Shown here piece after piece: positions 57,401 through 64,000 of a stretch of 64,000 nt of DNA. The stretch covers positions 3,596,001 through 3,660,000 of the forward strand of contig JABWDB010000008.1 in NCBI GenBank assembly GCA_019614645.1, written 5' to 3'. Under the pieces are notes generated by a model. The model was given only the letters and a program-made list of their open reading frames with translations, had not been told where the DNA came from and made no database searches. Every line of letters begins with the position of its first letter. Position 1 is the first letter of the stretch. The translations under genes and the position numbers were made by a program. This DNA is from Stratiolaelaps scimitus. Taxonomy: Eukaryota; Arthropoda; Arachnida; Mesostigmata; Laelapidae.

Positions 57401-59350
57401 GCAGTGTGAGTCAGTCACCGAAATGACGAACTGGGCTTTTCCATTGCCGCGACCGCTCGTGGGAAGCAGAAGGGGAAATCGAGAGAGGAATCACCCCAAA
57501 TCTCCGGGGTCCCATAGGGAAGCAAGCGGGTTAGTGGTAGCTGGTTCTGCTGCTGCCGCCGCCGCCGCCGCCGTCGTGCTGTACGAGCTACTGCGGCTAT
57601 GGCCGCGGCCGCCTCGGGAACCGTTCCAAAAATGGTACGCAGTTGGCCATCAGTCTCCGACGCCATCTGCGACATCTACGCTGCGCCCATTCGCCCACCG
57701 CTGCCCTTCTGGGTCTCGAGAGTTCCAAGTACCGTTCCTCTCCGGCTCTCCTCGTTTCGTCCACCACTTCATGCCAGCCCCCATCAGCTAACCCATCCGC
57801 CTTCCCACTAGAGGCCCCTTTCCCCCGTGGCGGCTATCCGTACACCGCTGCTGGAATGCTGCCGACGGTAAAAGCATACTCAAGTTCAGCCGCCTCAGCC
57901 GCCAGCTAGTTACTGCCGAACGGCAGATAGTTGGAGCAGCCAACCACTCAGCGGATGTTTCGGGAGGGGGACAACGAACGCGCGCGGTTTAAGTGACTTT
58001 TTCTCTCTCTCTATCCCTCTCTCTCTCTTCCTCCCGCAGGTGAACTACGTTTATCCGCTTGTTATTTATCCCTACATCGTATCTAGAAGTGGTCGAGGCG
58101 CATGAAATATATAATCATTCTGGAGCGAGATTGATGCCGAGTCCGAATAGGGCGGTGACGTCGGTTTGGCCTCAACCACAAATGGTGTCGATCGACTAAA
58201 CGTATTCGGGGGGATGTCGCGAGAAATTCTGATGAGTCGTCAGCGAACGTCGTATTACGTAATATATATATATATATACGTTAATACGTATATATATATA
58301 TATATAAACGTTTACTACAAATAGTATATAATCAGAGCACCCGCAAATGCCCACACTTGCGTAACAAGTGAATGAATGGGTTGATTCAGTGGCTGGATAT
58401 ACAGGGTACTGCAAAATTTATGAAAGAAGGACACCGTACTTATATTTGAATTATAATACACTCCCTCTTATCCAGGAACTATTGACATCACTTGACTTGA
58501 TTTCATTATTCTTTTCAGCCTACCAGTTAACTGTGCTCACGTAAGCGTCAGCTCAGCTAAACAAACTGTCAGGACGCTGTCGACCTGTTGAATCCAATTC
58601 CGAGGCGGAATTATTCGTTCAGGCCGATTTTCAGCCGCTAAGGCTTGCTTTGTTGAGGTGTTAAGTAGACCAGGGCCCGGCAGATGTAGTTGTGTCGGTA
58701 CCACAGTCACCGACAAGGCCACGCCACGTACGACATCTCCAGCGGACAATGGCGCCCTCAGGCCAACCTAGGGTGAATGTGCTTGTCGTGTTTAGAAAGA
58801 CTACGGGGGCGCCTCCAGGGGACAGAGAGGGAAAACACCATTGGAGCAAAAGGGAGCTAACGGAAAGTCCCCCTCCCGTAGACAGCAGGAAAAGGAAGAA
58901 GAAGAAGTACCGAGGGGCATAACATTGGTAGCGCGCACATTGCTTAAAGAGAAGCGTACCTGAAAGGGAGATTTCAGAGTGGAGTTGCTGCCTTCTGTAA
59001 GAGAGAGAAGACTGTACGACTGTGTATGTGTCATGTGTGCGAGCGCCGCCGAGTGCCTTGGACCTCGACGAGAACTCCATTTCCGGGGCCCACACAGCCA
59101 CCCACCTGGTGACGGCGTACAGCAGCTAGTGTTGGCTAACTCTCTACCGCTGCCACCCGAGTCTTTTATTCCCCCAGCTGATTCTTCCCGAAGGCTCTCT
59201 CACATAGAACGACCTGGAAATGCGCCGCCTTACTTCTTCTCGCTCAATGCCCCCAACCCTGAGGGGAGAACCTCTCGTATGTTCTGTTCCCTCGTTCAAG
59301 TCCCCTGCCCATCTAGACCACTGCCACTACTGATGTTGCTGCGCGTGGTA
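57401..59350. promoter_or_regulatory. GC-rich patches, possible promoter/5'UTR DNA
   Basis: Positions 57430-57910 and 58600-59350 are GC-rich, with a (GCC)n tract at about 57553-57575 and overlapping open frames on both strands with no family features. A (CT)n tract lies at about 58000-58030, and a palindromic (TA)n block at 58260-58313. Confidence 0.25.
58260..58313. repeat. Palindromic (TA)n block
   Basis: Two (TA)n tracts flank ACGTTAATACGT, making a near-perfect self-complementary block of about 50 bp. Confidence 0.85.
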
Positions 59351-62300
59351 CGAAGAAGCTAAAATGGCCCAGAACTTGTCCACACATGCACACGCCCACA
59401 CACACACAGATACAGTCACACATTCATCTCCTGAGTAGGAAAAGGCCGGTTCCCTTCTCTGCCCCCAAGGTACCTTCGTAGTCCCTTCCTGTCCCGGTTC
59501 AGCGGTCTCTTTTTCTTCACTGTCTCACCTTGTATTTTCAATGCCTGGGGTTGGCGTCGGCTTGCCTAGCTGCTTCCAGTGTGCAAAGCTCTTCGGGCAC
59601 TTCCGTCTCTGGTCAGCCACGCTGCTCAGCTACACCCAAACCACTCGCCCTTGTGTTACGCCTCGTAGGATGTACGATCGGTGATCGCGCATTCGCGCGA
59701 GAGAACCGGGCAGCTGCTAAAACTCAGATGGAATTCGCTACACGACTGGTAGCGACTGGTTGATCTCCGTGTCGAGTGGCGTACGATTTCGTTCACCACA
59801 TTTATTTTCCCATACACCGTTATCTATCTACAGAGAAGCAGAACAGGGTTATGGGGAGATATCGACGATACGTCGCGATAGCAAGGTCACGATTTATCGC
59901 GATACGAAGGTCGTACAATTTTATCTGTGGGTTATCTAAACGCGGACGTATATAGGCGTTGTATTGTTCCATTCATATTTCAATTGTGCCGTTGTCGAAA
60001 AACGAATGACGCAGATGTTGTCGAAATCTCCAAGCATTATACCGCTTGCTTGCAAATAATACATGCCCACAATGCAATCGTTTATGCTGCACGTTCCTGA
60101 GTCAGCTCCCTACTCTGCTCTTCCTTACGCCGTACGATAAAGGCGAAAATGTGAGCAGTCGCTCCAGTCGCGTATGAATTAGCTAACCAGCTGTATAATT
60201 CGCGTTTATATTTGCTTTGTTCCTGGTGTAGACGAAACGCATGCCAGTTTTATGATTGCACACACACACACATGACCAATGACATACTAGCGGCCATAGC
60301 CTGATAAAGCCAACCACGTTGACCTCTTCCTTTAACGGCACTTTCGCCAATAGCATACTCGCGCGCTGCCGTTCGGCTGTGTGTGCATATGTGCATAGCC
60401 GATCTTCGTACGAACCGCAAATAGTTTCTTTAGCGAGATTTCCCTCTCCGTCAGAAATTTGCAGACATCAAACACGCAGCCATATAGCAACACCGAGAGG
60501 TGTTGCTTAGTGGACGCAGACGATTTACCCACAAATCACGGGTGGGCCCGTGACTCAGGCAAACAAGCGGCAAGTGATTGTGGGCGTTCCAGCTCGATAT
60601 AATTCCCGGTTGATTCATGCTGCCGTATGCTGCTTTGCTATCTACCGCTTGCGAGCATCCTGCGAGAATGGATAGCACTCGGACGAACAGATCTCGCATC
60701 TCTACTTGTCTCTAATCAATTGCATGATTCCTTCTACGTACAAGGCACTTCCTCGATCTTCATGTCATTCAGTCATGTTGGTGAATTCGCTCGTATGGAC
60801 GTGATTCCTAGTTGACGGACGGATTCCCGGTTGACGGATGAACCTGTACGCAAATCATGACGACAAACCACTGCATCTATGCATTCGTATGCTATTACAT
60901 TATCGTACAACACAGCATATCTGCGTCTCTGCAGGTAACACCACGGCTGGTTAACGAAATAGCTGACGTTACTCTGGTAGTACGTGCAAGCCGTTTTACA
61001 AATGCACACATGTTGTAATAAGGAAATTATCGCAGTGCCTCGTCGGATTTCGTGGTCTGCTAGCTTATAATACTTAGGTGTATAATAATCTAGTTCGAGG
61101 TGCCCGAGGAGGCTTCGGGTAGAAACAGGTAGACAAATGGCGGCTAAGCTGGATTAGTTTTGTCTGTTTGCTTGGGGTATCGCGCAGCTGCTATCGCGAC
61201 AGGTGTTTGACTAGCGGTTCGGCGTGCTTTCAACCCTGCGAGAGCTTTAGACTAATCAGTAAGCTCCCTGCGAACTACGCATATTCGTCTCAGACGTAGA
61301 AGCGTTGCCATTTAACTGAATATAATTTAACATCTTATCAATCGCATACGTACGTGGTTTGTGACATATGCGCTTTGCGTGAACTGAAGGACGTTTATAA
61401 ATACGCAACTCTTCATATTTTCAATTCTTTGCTTTGTCGGCACGAGTTGTATATATATATATATATATACCTCGAACTAGGGACCCTTCCCACGGTAAGG
61501 AGGAATCCGCGTGCAGCTCCTGCCGATTACGATCATGCTCCCGGTGTGCATTGTTTTCAGATTACATTTTGATACTTTTACACAGCGTTGCCTTAGGGTA
61601 GCTCCAACATGGTTGCGTTAAAGGGGAATCTCATAGCACATACACCTAATCTTATATTCTCCACATCAAAACGGAAGTGGGAAGGGTACACTTAAGCAAA
61701 AGTAATCCCATTGCAGAATCAAACGTCAGAGCGGCATATTATAATAGATATGATATCGATTTATTGAGTGAGCGACGTGGAACCAGCTCGATGCCACTCC
61801 TAAGTGTCGTTCATATCTCCATGGGCCGTCTACTTCATGAACAATAAGTTTGGCTTGGAGTGTGCTTTAATCGCGATTTGTCTGGTTCGAAGTAAAGATG
61901 GATTTTTGCATGTGTGTAGGTGTTTCGCTAACGGATACCTGTAGATGCACATTGATGTTCTTAGTTACGATCGTATATCGCTTATCGCAGCGATCTGTAT
62001 ATAGCGCGTGTACCTTGGTCCGTGGCTAGAGCTCGTATTCAACCTATTTGGAAGTCCGAGTAACAGTGACGAACGACACGATATATGCAAGAGACAATTT
62101 TAATCTGTGTATATTTAAAGTCTATCTGTACTTTACATCGCCGCTAGTGTTCGGTTCGCTTGGGCATGACGAGTGTCATTGTCTAGGTTCGCGTGAGCAG
62201 CGACTTCGGACTTAGTAGTTGGTTGATCACTACTCGATTGCAGATCTATCAGAAATTCGGAATCCTTCCGTGTACCGGCAGCTGCGCCACGATCTAGTAG

Positions 62301-62711
62301 CGGGATATGAGAGATAGGCTATGAGATGGTTAGAACAAATCCATTATTTCGTAAAACTGGACCTGCTCTAGCTAAACTAAATTGCGCGATAAATAAAGGA
62401 CATCGTCCGGTACTCCTATCCAGCGTACAACCGAACGCTCGACCACGCCATGGACAAAAAGCGGCGTTTCGGCCATACCTGTCATAGAAGCGGCCGTTAT
62501 ATTTATTTAAAATGAAGTTCGGTATATTCAATTATCGCAACTTCGAAGTGGTGTCATTTACGCCTGTCGCCTTCCACAAGTGGTGACTGGAAGGCTGTGC
62601 TTGGACTCATTCCGACACCTTGTCTATGCCTCAGTTTGAGACACATTAGAATACCTTCGAGGTGCTCTCATATGGAGTATCAATAGACATAGTTGATGGT
62701 TGTAATTCACA
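59351..62711. other. Unassigned
   Basis: No gene supported. It holds (CA)n at about 59395-59410 and 60259-60272, and (TA)n at 61449-61470. Confidence 0.4.
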
Positions 62712-62712
62712 T

Positions 62713-62741
<29 letters not shown>
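62712..62741. repeat. (TA)n microsatellite
   Basis: About 14 perfect TA dinucleotides. Confidence 0.95.
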
Positions 62742-62744
<3 letters not shown>

Positions 62745-63429
62745 ATCAATTGAATTATCTCTTAATATTTAGCAAGCTACACGTCTTAATAGTCTCGAAG
62801 GAGACGGTAGTAAATTTCTTCCCTGCATCCAGCTATCGTTGAGCGTGACCAGTACTATTATAGACGACAGAGATTGGCTGCTTGCTACGGACATCCCACA
62901 TGAAGGGCCGCGAGTATTGCCCGCTCTAAAGGCAGCGTTCCTTATCGTTCACTTATTTTGACACCCATTTACGAAAGCGGTCCATTTTAAGTGCTACAGA
63001 CAATTTAAGGTGAAGTGGAGATCGTCTCGCTTCCTAATTAGCTGGCGCTTAAGAATCACGTGCAAATGATGAATGAATGGGCCCAGTCTAAGGTGAGTCT
63101 AAGGTAACACCGGGAAGGCGGCGGCGGGGAATTGTGGCAGAGAATTGGAAGGTACAGCATCCGCTTTATTCCTAGGTTAGGTTCGGTACAAGCGAGGCAG
63201 TCGGGGATTCACGTCTGGCTCCAGTATTCAACGAAGGCTTGCAGCTCAAGCTGGTTCACAGGTATGCTATGATGTTTCCGTACAGATGTCACCCTGGCTT
63301 CGGACTTCTGAAACTGGTAGGCGCTATGTGTCCTGGCTCCTTACAGCCATCAGAAGTAGATGAATGTTAAGGGTCGTAACGACATAGGCAGCATAATCCA
63401 GATGCTAATTTGTGCTGTACACAACGTAA
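62742..63429. other. Unassigned
   Basis: No gene or repeat recognised between the microsatellite and the first hairpin. Confidence 0.4.
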
Positions 63430-63483
63430 CCAACATTTCCTAGCCTAGTACATACCCTCATGTACTAGGCTAGGGAATGTTGG
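63430..63483. repeat. 23-bp inverted repeat, 8-nt loop
   Basis: Arms 63430-63452 and 63461-63483 pair over 23 positions, with a single mismatch that is a G-U wobble in RNA. Core CTAGCCTAGTACA / TGTACTAGGCTAG. The loop is TACCCTCA. The stem is compact, like a short snap-back or a miRNA-like hairpin, but the total length is short for an animal pre-miRNA. Confidence 0.9.
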
Positions 63484-63907
63484 CTCTCTAATGGTAGGGG
63501 GGAAAAATCCCATATATGTATATTATGTATACAAATGGCTGCGTTGTTCTGTTCAAAAAAGCAACTGGAACCAATACCATTTCGACTAAGATGGGTCACT
63601 AGAGGTACACGTGAAATGTAGGCAACTCAGATTGAAACCCTTTGACATATCGATGCTCACTGATTGAAACTAGCGCGAACGTCACCTCGTACCGACCAGC
63701 ACCGGTACAATGTATAAATACATGGAAGTCATCACTCGATAGGCTCGTCGGGGGTGTTTCGTGAAGGAAAAGTAAGTGACCTGCCTGCCTCTCGGCCTAT
63801 GGTGGATTCCCAAGAAATCCCTAAGCCGGAAACCAACCCCTAGCGAATGTATTCTGCTCTCGGGCCGGGCATTTCGCTCGGCCGGAGATTTCAGCCTGTC
63901 TCCTAAA

Positions 63908-63949
63908 CAGGCTGCAGTGTCGCTGCCCACTCAGCGACACTGCAGCCTG
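63908..63949. repeat. Perfect 18-bp inverted repeat, 6-nt loop
   Basis: Arms CAGGCTGCAGTGTCGCTG (63908-63925) and its exact reverse complement (63932-63949) flank CCCACT. GC-rich and stable. Confidence 0.93.
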
Positions 63950-64000
63950 GCTACCGTCACTACAGGCATCACTCAGAGTCAACGAGGGCACTAGCACAGG

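Noticed and set aside
63401..64000. CRISPR-like or attachment-site reading of the two hairpins
   Set aside because: The hairpins differ in sequence, there are no regularly spaced direct repeats, and the surrounding DNA is eukaryotic.

Overview
The window is animal nuclear DNA and most resembles an arthropod genome. Genes are split by short to medium GT-AG introns, intergenic DNA is full of (TA)n and trinucleotide microsatellites, and there are decayed mariner-type transposons and tRNA-derived SINE heads. The gene set (BBS9, ALG9, PDE1) does not fix the taxon. A mite or other chelicerate is my best guess, as inference only. No prokaryotic, organellar or viral segment was seen.

Three genes can be identified with confidence. 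(1) Positions 8137-21047, minus strand: a complete BBS9 (PTHB1) gene, assembled here from 17 exons whose splice phases all agree. It predicts an 831-residue BBSome subunit and includes two GC-AG introns. (2) Positions 22795-24636, plus strand: a complete, intronless ALG9 gene for an ER mannosyltransferase. It is divergent from BBS9, with about 1.75 kb between the two start codons. (3) Positions 45373-51706, minus strand: the last two exons of a calcium/calmodulin-dependent cyclic nucleotide phosphodiesterase (PDE1). They cover the second half of the catalytic domain and the C-terminus. The 5' part was not found and probably lies beyond 64 kb or in exons I missed.

Layout: 1-7.9 kb holds two candidate minus-strand exons of unknown genes (776-975 and 3455-3708) and a GC-rich island (about 5.7-7.0 kb). 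Positions 7.9-21 kb are BBS9, whose introns contain an internally deleted mariner copy and a 21-bp minisatellite. Positions 21-25.3 kb are the divergent promoter region and ALG9. Positions 25.3-45 kb are gene-poor, with a partial duplicate of BBS9 intron 2/exon 2, a 31-bp minisatellite, a long simple-repeat desert (35.6-39.4 kb), a head-to-head SINE pair (42.9-43.1 kb) and copies of a LINE-tail-like repeat. Positions 45.4-51.7 kb are PDE1. Positions 51.7-64 kb hold a second mariner copy, several strong hairpins and otherwise unassigned sequence.

The three genes do not form one pathway. BBS9 belongs to ciliary trafficking, ALG9 to N-glycan precursor assembly and PDE1 to cyclic-nucleotide signalling. 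The most interesting points are a stop-free, in-frame 168-nt intron-like segment near the PDE1 C-terminus that would encode a membrane-spanning helix if retained, two GC-AG introns in BBS9, an intronless ALG9, and a partial BBS9 segmental duplicate on the far side of ALG9.
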